The translations under genes were made by a program, and so were the position numbers. Below are positions 36,468-44,098 of a stretch of DNA of 64,000 nucleotides, piece by piece. Source of the DNA: Bacteroidaceae bacterium (GTDB lineage Bacteria > Bacteroidota > Bacteroidia > Bacteroidales > Bacteroidaceae); the NCBI GenBank assembly GCA_011959205.1, contig BLLV01000007.1:1-64000 (forward strand), in the 5' to 3' direction. The stretch's first letter is position 1. Every line of letters begins with the position of its first letter. The notes below the pieces were generated by a model. The model saw nothing but the letters and a program-made list of their open reading frames with translations. It was not told the DNA's origin and did no database searches.

Positions 36468-37351
36468 TGGCGGTGGACAAGCATGTGTTTTTTAAGGATG
36501 TGGCCAAACGATTGGCGGCATCTACCTTATTATATAAGGTGGATTCGGTTGTTCATGTAGAAGATAAAGACGATATATGGTTTTGGGAACAACTTTTGCT
36601 TAAATATCGTCCCGGACGTTATAAATTCAAGCCTGCTACGATGAATGAGAAGGGAAACCGTACGACAGGGTGTGCTCAATGTTTAAAATATAAAGGATTT
36701 CTTTCTCAGAAGTTTTTTATTTGTATTGACAGTGACTTGCGCCGTCTGGCTGGAGAGGATATATCGGCTGTCGATGGAATTTTGCAGACCTATACCTATT
36801 CATGGGAGAATCATTGTGCTTTTGCCGCCAAACTACAGCGTTCTTTTACTGATCATAAACAAAACGGATTTGACTTCACCTTATTTTTGGAACAATATTC
36901 TGCTATCGTGTATGAACCTTTTTTATTAATGCTCTATCAAGAAAGAAATGGACTTACATCTTTCAATCGGGACAGATTCAGACAATGCATATCACTGCAA
37001 TATAGAAAAGAGGATGAGCAAAGCAATGGCAAGCAATTTTTAGAGCGTTTGTCTTTTCAACTTTTAGAAAAAACAAAAGACATAATAGACAATTGTGGGT
37101 TTGATTTCAATAAGGAATCTGCTTATTATGCCACTCTAGGAATGAAAAAAGAGAATGCCTATCTGTATGTCCGAGGACATTGCTTGTATAATTCTTTGGT
37201 GTCTATGGGGTCAAAATTATGCGAGGATACGGCTGTCGATTTTGAGCAAAACATTCTTAAACCCGTTTTGGCTTTTGAAGAGTATGACGAAATATCCGAA
37301 ATAAAAAAAGATATTCTATTATTAAAGACTTTAAGAAAAGACTTGTCGTAA
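36464..37351 (+). CDS. DUF4435 (TOPRIM-like) protein, AriB-like effector
   Basis: A 295-residue DUF4435 protein. Sequence features fit a TOPRIM fold: an acidic residue after a beta-strand (VVHVEDKDD, Glu at 33) and a later strand ending in DSD (FICIDSDLRR, Asp at 89 and 91). In PARIS the DUF4435 protein AriB is a TOPRIM nuclease released by the ATPase and acting on tRNA. Start choice: the ATG at 36464 or the next codon both overlap the ATPase stop. Function as a toxin effector is inference from the family and the partner. Confidence 0.78.
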   Translation: MMAVDKHVFFKDVAKRLAASTLLYKVDSVVHVEDKDDIWFWEQLLLKYRPGRYKFKPATMNEKGNRTTGCAQCLKYKGFLSQKFFICIDSDLRRLAGEDISAVDGILQTYTYSWENHCAFAAKLQRSFTDHKQNGFDFTLFLEQYSAIVYEPFLLMLYQERNGLTSFNRDRFRQCISLQYRKEDEQSNGKQFLERLSFQLLEKTKDIIDNCGFDFNKESAYYATLGMKKENAYLYVRGHCLYNSLVSMGSKLCEDTAVDFEQNILKPVLAFEEYDEISEIKKDILLLKTLRKDLS

Positions 37352-37399
37352 TATTAGGCAAGAAAATGCTTTTGCGTGCAGTAATGATAGTCTTCGTAT

Positions 37400-37450
37400 A
37401 AATGGGGCGTGCGGTTTATGGTGATGATGACGTTCTGATGCAGGGAGAGA
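37400..37450 (+). repeat. 51-bp direct repeat, copy 2
   Basis: An exact copy of 35530-35580 placed after the DUF4435 gene. Here it is a non-coding duplicate of the DUF5686 gene end. Confidence 0.97.
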
Positions 37451-37490
37451 ACTCCGATGGAGTGTGAAATGAAGAAACCGGGGTAAGAAC

Positions 37491-37521
37491 TTGTATCGTT
37501 CAAATAAAAAGTTTATCTTTG
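37491..37521 (+). promoter_or_regulatory. Promoter of the zeta-toxin module
   Basis: TTG (37491-37493), a 20-bp spacer and consensus TATCTTTG (37514-37521), 27 bp ahead of the first ATG. Confidence 0.75.
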
Positions 37522-37547
37522 TTTCTATCTTAATATAAAGATGTTTA

Positions 37548-37748
37548 ATGATGGAATTGAATACTTATCGGCTTAATTCATTAGAAGAACCTACGGATGC
37601 TCAACTTCATGCGCTCATGGAGCAGGTTGCGACGTCTGCACGTGAAAGTTCTCGTCATGCAGAGTTGGAATTGAAACGTAGAATGCAGGCTGTAAAAGAA
37701 TTATTAAAAGCGTATAGGTCAGAGAAAGCTGAAAAAGATAATAAATAA
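37548..37748 (+). CDS. Small helical protein, putative antitoxin partner of the zeta-type kinase
   Basis: A 66-residue hydrophilic, probably all-helical protein (LEEPTDAQLHALMEQVATSA, then a Lys/Glu-rich helix). Its stop codon shares one base with the start of the kinase gene (TAATG), indicating tight translational coupling. It has no DNA-binding motif that I recognise and is not a classical epsilon antitoxin. The partner role is inferred from position only. The start at 37548 or 37551 (consecutive Met) is uncertain. Confidence 0.65.
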   Translation: MMELNTYRLNSLEEPTDAQLHALMEQVATSARESSRHAELELKRRMQAVKELLKAYRSEKAEKDNK

Positions 37749-38341
37749 TGGAAGAAAAGCGTCCCACTCTCTGTATAGTAGCCGGTCCCAATGGTTCGGG
37801 TAAAACTTCAACAACTATGCAGTTATTGCATTATGAATGGACAGAAAACAGCCTATATATTAATCCTGACAATATTGCTCAAGAACAATTTGGTGATTGG
37901 AATTCGCCCGATGCTGTAATGAAAGCAGCTGAACTCGCTACCAAAATGAGATATGAATGTTTGGAGAAAAGGATCGATTTTGTGTTTGAGACAGTATTTT
38001 CTTCTGATGAAAAGTTGGATTTTGTACGGAAAGCTAAAGAGAATAATTTCTTTGTCCGCATTTTTTTTGTATGTACAGAAAGTCCGGAAATAAATGTAAA
38101 GCGTATTACTCAACGTTACTTGAACGGTGGTCATGAGGTTCCTATTTCGAAAGTGGTTTCTCGTTACTATAAGTCATTGTTAAACATGGGAAAGGCTCTT
38201 TCGTTGGTAGACAGGGTGTATGTTTATGATAATTCTGTCGAAAATCAAATGCCTCAGTTGCTGTTTCGTACAGTTGACGGTTCTTTATATAAGCAATATG
38301 TAGAAGAATTTCCCGAGTGGGCTCAGTCCCTATTGCAGTAG
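37748..38341 (+). CDS. Zeta-toxin-like P-loop kinase
   Basis: A 197-residue protein with Walker A AGPNGSGKTSTT (about 13-24), a following NPDNIA segment, and the FVFETVFSS strand typical of zeta toxin/UDP-GlcNAc kinase-like proteins. The conserved R..R motif region reads ITQRYLNGGHEVP. Zeta toxins phosphorylate UDP-N-acetylglucosamine and block wall synthesis. Bacteroides members of this fold occur with short upstream partners as here. Actual toxicity is unproven. Confidence 0.85.
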   Translation: MEEKRPTLCIVAGPNGSGKTSTTMQLLHYEWTENSLYINPDNIAQEQFGDWNSPDAVMKAAELATKMRYECLEKRIDFVFETVFSSDEKLDFVRKAKENNFFVRIFFVCTESPEINVKRITQRYLNGGHEVPISKVVSRYYKSLLNMGKALSLVDRVYVYDNSVENQMPQLLFRTVDGSLYKQYVEEFPEWAQSLLQ

Positions 38342-38406
38342 TAATTAAAAATATCTTCTGATATTTTCTTATCAAAAGTAAGTTTTCCTATTTTTTAAGT
38401 GCTTTT

Positions 38407-38438
38407 ATTGTATAATACATAATTATAGTGTATCTTTG
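38407..38438 (+). promoter_or_regulatory. Promoter of the capsule locus
   Basis: A TTG-containing box (ATTG, 38407-38410), a 20-bp spacer and consensus TATCTTTG (38431-38438) precede upxY by about 240 bp. It is the only promoter-like match found ahead of the locus, and it is not enclosed by inverted repeats. Confidence 0.7.
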
Positions 38439-38498
38439 TGCCCTCAAAAAGTTCCTAAATCCCTTTTCTATAGGGAATGAAGATCTTTTTGAGGGCAC
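38438..38498 (+). promoter_or_regulatory. Hairpin at the 5' end of the capsule transcript
   Basis: GTGCCCTCAAAAAG (38438-38451) is repeated inverted at 38485-38498, a perfect 14-bp stem with a 33-nt loop. It begins at the -7 box, so much of it would lie at the very start of the RNA. The leader between here and upxY (to 38677) holds no gene. In Bacteroides capsule loci the leader is where UpxY proteins prevent early termination. Confidence 0.65.
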
Positions 38499-38677
38499 AA
38501 CGTTATGTTTATAAAAAGCATACAAAAAGACGTCTTCGGACGAAAGAGACAACAAATAAAAGATTTCAGAAAGACCAAATGAAATCTGTGTAAAAAGCTA
38601 TTTATCAGTCAGTTATAGACACTGTATTGATATGGTCTTCTAGTATCGGTCAGCGTGGATTTCTGACGATAAACCTC

Positions 38678-39775
38678 ATGAAAAAGCTATCCCATCAGTT
38701 CGATAAACCGAAGCGTTCTGTGGCATCTCCCGAAGCATTGGAAGCTTTGCGGAATAACAATGCCGTGCGTTGGTATGTGTTGTCGCTTCCCGATTGCCAT
38801 CGGGGAGGAGTGCGCGGTTTGCAACGGGAGCAGGACCGGCGCATACAGGCAGGCGAGCCCTCATTCGGCTTTTTTGCTCCTTCCTATCAGGAAGTGAAGC
38901 GTATAGACGGCAAATTCGTCAATACCCAGCGTCCCTTACTCTTCAACTATGTGTTTGTCCGTGCCTCCGAGCGTGATGTTTTCCAGCTGATGCAACGTTT
39001 TCCTGTGCTCAGTTTCCTGCCTCGGGTGAGGGAACGGAAGCGGGAGTATTTCCCTTACCTTTCCGATGCCGCAATGGAAAATTTGCAGTGGGTGGCCCGT
39101 TCTTATTCCAATACACTTCCTGTTTATGTACCCCAGCCGGATGGTTTGCGCAAGGGCGACCGGATACGCATTACCGAGGGACGGTTTAAGGGGGTGGAGG
39201 CGACTGTTGTCATTCAGCCGGGAGCCGGGCGAAAGGATGTGATGGTATGTGTGGAGAACTGGATGTGGGTTCCGCTGCTGCGTGTGATGCCGGGTGAGTA
39301 TGAGGTAATTGCCCTGAATGATGAGGACAAGCATGTATATACCCGTCTGGACAATGACTGTATGTTGAATGGTTTGCACAGTGCTCTTCAGCGTTATCAC
39401 AGTGCGGAGGGGGTGAGTGAGGAAGATCGTTCCCTGGCTGCCAAGGCGTTGAAGGAATATGGCAATCTCCAGATGGATACGGATGTGATGCGTTGCAAGC
39501 TTTATGCCATTTTGCTGCCGGCTTATACTATATTGGGTATGGAAGAAGAGGCGGCAAAGCTGGTTGGCGTTATGCAGACGATGCTTCCTCTCGTCAAGGC
39601 GGAGCAGTCGCGTGCGCTTGCTGTGGTTACACTTTATGGTTGTACGGATAGCAGTATTTATTATCATTTGGCGCATGAGGCAGTTGATCCGTGGAAGAAA
39701 GAGGAAAAGCCGAAAAAGAGTAAGCAGCAGTTGATCAATCGGTTGGCTGATTATGACCGGTGGCTGAGGCATTGA
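38678..39775 (+). CDS. UpxY-family transcription antiterminator (NusG-like), long form
   Basis: A 365-residue regulator. Residues about 25-200 are NusG-like: RWYVLSLP near the N-terminus, an FAPSYQEVKRI...RPLLFNYVFVRA core, and a KOW-like segment (LRKGDRIRITEGRFKGVEATVV). UpxY proteins act only on their own locus and stop premature termination in the leader. The C-terminal helical extension (about 205-365, including YAILLPAYTILGMEEEAAKLV) is absent from short UpxY forms of about 170-180 residues. No UpxZ gene follows. The start at 38678 (MKKLSHQF) fits better than 38627. Confidence 0.85.
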   Translation: MKKLSHQFDKPKRSVASPEALEALRNNNAVRWYVLSLPDCHRGGVRGLQREQDRRIQAGEPSFGFFAPSYQEVKRIDGKFVNTQRPLLFNYVFVRASERDVFQLMQRFPVLSFLPRVRERKREYFPYLSDAAMENLQWVARSYSNTLPVYVPQPDGLRKGDRIRITEGRFKGVEATVVIQPGAGRKDVMVCVENWMWVPLLRVMPGEYEVIALNDEDKHVYTRLDNDCMLNGLHSALQRYHSAEGVSEEDRSLAAKALKEYGNLQMDTDVMRCKLYAILLPAYTILGMEEEAAKLVGVMQTMLPLVKAEQSRALAVVTLYGCTDSSIYYHLAHEAVDPWKKEEKPKKSKQQLINRLADYDRWLRH

Positions 39776-39883
39776 AATGGCATTGTAGGTGGTAAGAACA
39801 GTGTTGTGAATTAAAAACAAGTTGAATCGCTAGAATAAGTGAAATATAATTTGTTCTTTTGTTTGCAATAAAAACTAAAGAAT

Positions 39884-40105
39884 ATGAAATCAGAACCTTT
39901 TAACTCAGTCCAGTTACACTTGTTAAAGATGTTTTCTTATGCTAAAGACGAGCGTGCCTTGGAAGAAATACGTAAATCTTTGACAGCCTACTTTGCTCAA
40001 AGAGTAGAAGAGGATATGGATAAGTTGTGGAATGAAGGTTTGTGGGATCAGGATAAGAATGAGGCTATATTGAAAGAACATTTGAGAGTGCCTTATAATG
40101 ATTGA
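39884..40105 (+). CDS. Small antitoxin-like protein of a degraded PIN toxin pair
   Basis: A 73-residue acidic helical protein (FNSVQLHLLKMFSYAKDERA, then LEEIRKSLTAYFAQRVEEDM). Bacteroides antitoxins of this sort precede PIN-domain toxins, and here a truncated PIN start overlaps its last 8 nt. A decayed second copy of this gene lies at 40683-40860. The antitoxin role is inferred from this context. Confidence 0.65.
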   Translation: MKSEPFNSVQLHLLKMFSYAKDERALEEIRKSLTAYFAQRVEEDMDKLWNEGLWDQDKNEAILKEHLRVPYND

Positions 40106-40148
40106 TATAGTACTGGATGCTAATTGTCTGATTTCATCTATTTTTTAA
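40098..40148 (+). pseudogene. Truncated PIN-domain toxin
   Basis: The frame reads MIDIVLDANCLISSIF then stop. This is the first beta-strand and first acidic site (VLDANCLI) of a PIN-domain ribonuclease, which normally runs to about 130-140 residues. The start overlaps the antitoxin gene by 8 nt, the usual coupling. Nothing resembling the rest of a PIN domain follows, so the toxin is lost. Confidence 0.7.
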
Positions 40149-40204
40149 TCATAAAAGGGATGATGGTTGAAAAATGGGTCGAAAGATAGTCCTTCTACTA
40201 TTAC

Positions 40205-40399
40205 ATGTGGAATAATATGAATATTCAAGAGAATATGAGAGATAAAAGCACTAAGAAAATGACACGCGAAGATGCTTTGCACCGGCTGGAAGAAGCAAGA
40301 AGATTAAAGCGTGAATATGTTAAGGAGCTGGAAAAGAAGATGAAGGAGGACTTTAAGAAACGTACAGGTCAAGACGCTACCTATTTTGAAGTATGGTAA
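40205..40399 (+). CDS. Hypothetical coiled-coil protein
   Basis: A 64-residue, highly charged protein dominated by one long helix (EDALHRLEEARRLKREYVKE). It is not recognised. It lies among decayed toxin-antitoxin remnants and could itself be an antitoxin or a remnant. The start is at 40205 or the Met at 40217. Confidence 0.45.
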   Translation: MWNNMNIQENMRDKSTKKMTREDALHRLEEARRLKREYVKELEKKMKEDFKKRTGQDATYFEVW

Positions 40400-40463
40400 T
40401 TCTTAATCTTGACTATATTAATTCTTATTCTTGCATTTTCAACTAATAAGTTTAATTATTTTT

Positions 40464-40601
40464 ATGCCCGTTGATATTCGGGATTTTGAAAGGGAGCTGA
40501 ATGGTGCAGCGATTATTGTCTGCCTTGATAATCCTAGACTAACCTCTGTCATTGTAGAATTTACCGAAACGGTTTTATTGTTTAGTCAGAAGCTGGAATA
40601 A
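40464..40601 (+). CDS. Possible small protein, unrecognised
   Basis: A 45-residue frame (MPVDIRDFERELNGAAIIVC at its start) in otherwise gene-poor sequence between toxin-antitoxin remnants. No family is recognised and chance cannot be excluded. Confidence 0.25.
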   Translation: MPVDIRDFERELNGAAIIVCLDNPRLTSVIVEFTETVLLFSQKLE

Positions 40602-40682
40602 TATTTGGTGCAGGCTTTTTTAAGTGAGTCATACTTATTGTTATATATAGTTCATTTCTTAGTTGGTCATAAGAGCTAAAGA

Positions 40683-40860
40683 AGCTGGAGCCTTTTAATT
40701 CAATTACATTTGTTGAGGATGTTTTTAAAACAAAAGAAGAGTGTGTTTTGGAAGAAATACGTAAATTTTTGATAGTCTATTTTTGCTTATAAAGGTGGGG
40801 AAGAATGAAAAAGTTATGGAATGAAGGGTTGTGAGATTAAAAGTAGATAAAAAAAAGGTC
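40683..40860 (+). pseudogene. Degraded second copy of the antitoxin-like gene
   Basis: The nucleotide sequence aligns along its length with 39886-40070. Shared blocks include CCTTTTAA near the start, TTGGAAGAAATACGTAAAT in the middle and TGGAATGAAGG near the end. Frameshifts and stop codons prevent translation. The surrounding 40602-41112 is AT-rich with no other gene seen. Confidence 0.75.
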
Positions 40861-41112
40861 TCATGGAAAGTTGAGACAAATATTAAAATAAAATACTAAT
40901 AATCTCTATCGTTTATTGATAATTAGACAACTATTAATAAATTCTATTTTAGAATCTTTTCATGACACTTTGAAATTGTATATTAGTTATAGTTCTACAA
41001 TATGTGGGTCTATTCTTATACAGAAAAATGAAACTATTAATTAAACAAGAAAATTAAATATAGAAAATGAGATGGTTAAGTGTGGTCGTATGACAAAAAA
41101 ACTGTTTACTTA

Positions 41113-41397
41113 ATGAATATAGTTATGGATTTAGAACGTTTATTTTTACGTATAGTTATCACATTATTTTCTTTTTATGGGTTGATAACAGTGGGAATAT
41201 TAGTTTGTTATTATGTAGGACTCAAACTTGACTCCTTTAATTTCTTAATATTTTCTTTGGCTTTTATTATTTCAATAATGATAGAGAAACAAATTTTGGA
41301 TAAGAATTTGCGGATGAGTATAAGTGACTGGATATATTGTCTATCGTTTTTTTTATTTTCAATTGTTGTAGGGACAATAGTTTCTAATGCTTATTAA
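41113..41397 (+). CDS. Small integral membrane protein at head of capsule block
   Basis: A protein of about 94 residues with three hydrophobic segments (LFLRIVITLFSFYGLITVGI, a central FNFLIFSLAFIISIMI and a C-terminal LSFFLFSIVVGTIV). No family is recognised. Starts at 41080 (GTG), 41113 (ATG) and 41125 (ATG) are all possible. It precedes the flippase by 18 bp and is probably co-transcribed. Confidence 0.5.
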   Translation: MNIVMDLERLFLRIVITLFSFYGLITVGILVCYYVGLKLDSFNFLIFSLAFIISIMIEKQILDKNLRMSISDWIYCLSFFLFSIVVGTIVSNAY

Positions 41398-41415
41398 GGT
41401 TTCATTAATTGTTAT

Positions 41416-42828
41416 ATGGCTACAATTAGAACAAATTTTATTTATAGCGTAGTGCTAGTACTTTCTAATTATTTATTTCCTTTACTAGTATATCCATATG
41501 TCTCTCGAGTTTTAGGAGTAGCTAATATTGGATTATGTAATTTTATAGATGGTATTATAAATTATTTCATTTTATTTTCTATGATGGGGATTAATGTTGT
41601 TGGTATTAGAGAAGTGGCAAAAGAAAAAGGTGATAGAACGAAATTGTCTAATTGTTTTCAAGATATAATTAGGTTAAATTTGTTAGCGACATCAATTGTT
41701 TTAATCATTCTGATAGCTTTAATGTTTACTGTTCCTAGATTAGAAGCTCATCGTGATTTGATGTGGATTGGGGTCTTTAAGTTATTGGCGAATGTTTTTC
41801 TTATAGAATGGTTTTATAAAGGGATGGAGGAATTTCGTTTTATAACTTTTCGTTCAATTATTATTAAGACAATTTGCCTTATAGGAATTTTTATATTTGT
41901 AAATGATGAGTCTGATTATCGAGAGTATTATTTTTTTATGTGTGCAATGTATGCTATCAATGCTTTTTTTAATTGGGGGTATCTTCGTAGATTTATTTCT
42001 TTTTCTTTTTTCAAAGGGGATATTAGCCGATATAGTAAAACTATACTGATTATGGGAAGCTATTCAATTCTCACTTCGATGTATACTACATTTAATATTG
42101 CTTTCCTTGGTTTAGTTTCAAGTGATACAGAAGTGGGTTATTATACAACAGCAGTGAAATTATATTCTATAATAATGGCTTTGTATAGTGCTTTTACAGG
42201 AGTCATGCTTCCAAGAATGAGTGCACTTGTGGCTGAAAATCGGATAGGTGATTTTAATAATTTATTGGCAAAATCTAATAAGATATTATTTAAATTTACT
42301 CTTCCATTAATTGTGTATACTATAATTTTTTCTCCTGAGATTATACAAATAATAAGTGGAACAGGGTATGAAGGGGCAGTTTGCCCAATGCGTCTAGTTA
42401 TGCCCTTAATGTTAATTATCGGATACGAGCAAATTATAATAGTTCAGATATTAATGCCATTAAAAAAAGATAAGTATATTCTTATTAATTCTATTATAGG
42501 TGCATTTACAGGAATTATATTAAATCTTTTGCTTGTTCCTTCTATGAAAAGTGTAGGTTCTGCTATTGTTTGGGGAACTTCTGAAATAATTGTAATGATT
42601 TCCGCTCAATTTTTTGTGTATAAGTTGATAAAGAAGGGGATTCCTTTACGGTTGTTTATTCGTGAAAGTTTTTATGTATTCCCCTTGTTTTTAGCTTTAG
42701 TAGGATTGTATTGTCTTTATCACTATAATTTTATGGGAATGATTGAATACATTATTTTAGGAGGTTGTATATTAGGTGTTCATTATATAATATCGTGTGG
42801 TAATCTGTTGAAATTTCGGTATGCATAA
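41416..42828 (+). CDS. Wzx-type oligosaccharide flippase
   Basis: A 470-residue MATE/MOP-superfamily membrane protein with about 12-14 hydrophobic helices. The N-terminus has the pattern PLLVYPYVSRVLGVANIG seen in polysaccharide flippases. It would move undecaprenyl-linked repeat units across the inner membrane. The gene is AT-rich like the rest of the block and overlaps the polymerase gene by 8 nt. Confidence 0.9.
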   Translation: MATIRTNFIYSVVLVLSNYLFPLLVYPYVSRVLGVANIGLCNFIDGIINYFILFSMMGINVVGIREVAKEKGDRTKLSNCFQDIIRLNLLATSIVLIILIALMFTVPRLEAHRDLMWIGVFKLLANVFLIEWFYKGMEEFRFITFRSIIIKTICLIGIFIFVNDESDYREYYFFMCAMYAINAFFNWGYLRRFISFSFFKGDISRYSKTILIMGSYSILTSMYTTFNIAFLGLVSSDTEVGYYTTAVKLYSIIMALYSAFTGVMLPRMSALVAENRIGDFNNLLAKSNKILFKFTLPLIVYTIIFSPEIIQIISGTGYEGAVCPMRLVMPLMLIIGYEQIIIVQILMPLKKDKYILINSIIGAFTGIILNLLLVPSMKSVGSAIVWGTSEIIVMISAQFFVYKLIKKGIPLRLFIRESFYVFPLFLALVGLYCLYHYNFMGMIEYIILGGCILGVHYIISCGNLLKFRYA

Positions 42829-44098
42829 GGATTTGATTATTCTTATTTTAAATGCTCTAGCTTATTTGCTTTCTTTTTTCTTTTTTTATTTGCTCAAACG
42901 CAAATTGAATGTTGGACTTTTAGTTTTGTTGATATTGGTTATATCCCATATAGGTGCTATCTTTTACTATAATGTATTAGATATACTAGGAGTGGATCTG
43001 AATATAACTTTACTTCCTTTTGTTTATTTATATATTACTACAATTATGTGCTTATATCCATTTTTGAAAAGAGATGGAATAAGTGCGATTGACGTACGAG
43101 GTAATGAGAAGTTTATTAAATATATGTCAATATTGATAGTTTTGATAAATATAGAACCATTTTTTGAAAATATTTATTTGTTGTTTTATTCATCAGGAAA
43201 GGATATTGGATATATTTATGAACAAAGAATAAATGGTGAATTAGATGTTTATTCTTTTATTGGCAATAAATTATTGGTTGCATCTGGGTATGTTAAAATT
43301 TTTACGACATTCGTGTTTTTTTATTCATTTACAAAAAAAGGATTTTCTAAAGTATTACAATTCGGATTAGGAATTGCATTGATAAACAATCTATTGATTG
43401 GCATCAATACTGGTGCAAGAGGAGTGATACTTATATTGTTATTACTTTATTTTTGTTGTTTCTTGATGATGTTTTCATTATTTGCAAAAAAAATAGTGAA
43501 TAGATTTTATAAAATACTGTTGGCTTTGAGTATTCCTTTGGTAATCTTTTTTTCTATCATTACACTTGGACGATATAATAGTGGTACTACTAATAAATCA
43601 TTAGAAGGATGGCTACTGTTATATGTGTCAGAAGGACCTATAAAGTTTAATAATGAAATGTGGAATGCTGAGCATAATACAAATGGTGATGTTAACTTAT
43701 GTTACTTAAAAGAAATGTTAGGACTAAAAACATATACTACATATCAAGAACGTGACGAACATTATTTAGCTAAAAATGGTAGGAGAGTGGAGGTGTTTTA
43801 TACATTTATAGGAGATTTTGTTTCAGATTTTGGACTTACAATGACCTTTGTTTTATCGTTTTTTTTATGTTTGATATGTATGAAACTATATAAAAAATCA
43901 GATAAAATACCTATCGATTCTTTTTTGTTCCTTTTGTTCATAATACATTTATACTCTGTTGGTTTTGCTTCAAATGTTTATCGAGCATATAGTCAGCAAA
44001 AAAGCATATTTATATTATTGATGATAATGATGATATTAGCAATTAATAGATATAACTATGTTTTGAGAATAAAGAAAGAAACTGATGGAAAACCGTGA
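42821..44098 (+). CDS. Wzy-type repeat-unit polymerase
   Basis: A 425-residue polytopic membrane protein with about 10-12 hydrophobic segments and a large loop in the second half (about 255-330), the topology of Wzy O-antigen or capsule polymerases. Sequence conservation in this family is low, so the call rests on topology and on its place directly after the flippase. It overlaps the next glycosyltransferase gene by 14 nt. Confidence 0.78.
   Translation: MHKDLIILILNALAYLLSFFFFYLLKRKLNVGLLVLLILVISHIGAIFYYNVLDILGVDLNITLLPFVYLYITTIMCLYPFLKRDGISAIDVRGNEKFIKYMSILIVLINIEPFFENIYLLFYSSGKDIGYIYEQRINGELDVYSFIGNKLLVASGYVKIFTTFVFFYSFTKKGFSKVLQFGLGIALINNLLIGINTGARGVILILLLLYFCCFLMMFSLFAKKIVNRFYKILLALSIPLVIFFSIITLGRYNSGTTNKSLEGWLLLYVSEGPIKFNNEMWNAEHNTNGDVNLCYLKEMLGLKTYTTYQERDEHYLAKNGRRVEVFYTFIGDFVSDFGLTMTFVLSFFLCLICMKLYKKSDKIPIDSFLFLLFIIHLYSVGFASNVYRAYSQQKSIFILLMIMMILAINRYNYVLRIKKETDGKP

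Larger units (their letters stand above)
35581..37450 (+). mobile_element. Inserted two-gene cassette bounded by 51-bp direct repeats
   Basis: A 1,870-bp unit containing a promoter, an AAA ATPase gene and a DUF4435 gene sits between exact direct repeats of the DUF5686 3' end. The host gene remains intact, as in integrations at gene ends. No integrase, transposase or terminal inverted repeat was found inside. It could have arrived by a trans-acting recombinase or by homologous recombination. The boundaries are ambiguous by 51 bp. Confidence 0.65.

Noticed and set aside
35530..37450. 51-bp direct repeats as CRISPR or as an IS target-site duplication
   Set aside because: There are only two copies 1.87 kb apart. 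Transposition target duplications are far shorter than 51 bp, and no transposase or terminal inverted repeats occur.
38438..38498. Inverted repeats at the capsule promoter as an invertible promoter switch
   Set aside because: The arms are 14 bp and only 33 bp apart, and the promoter lies outside them. Bacteroides invertible promoters have the promoter between arms spaced well over 100 bp apart.
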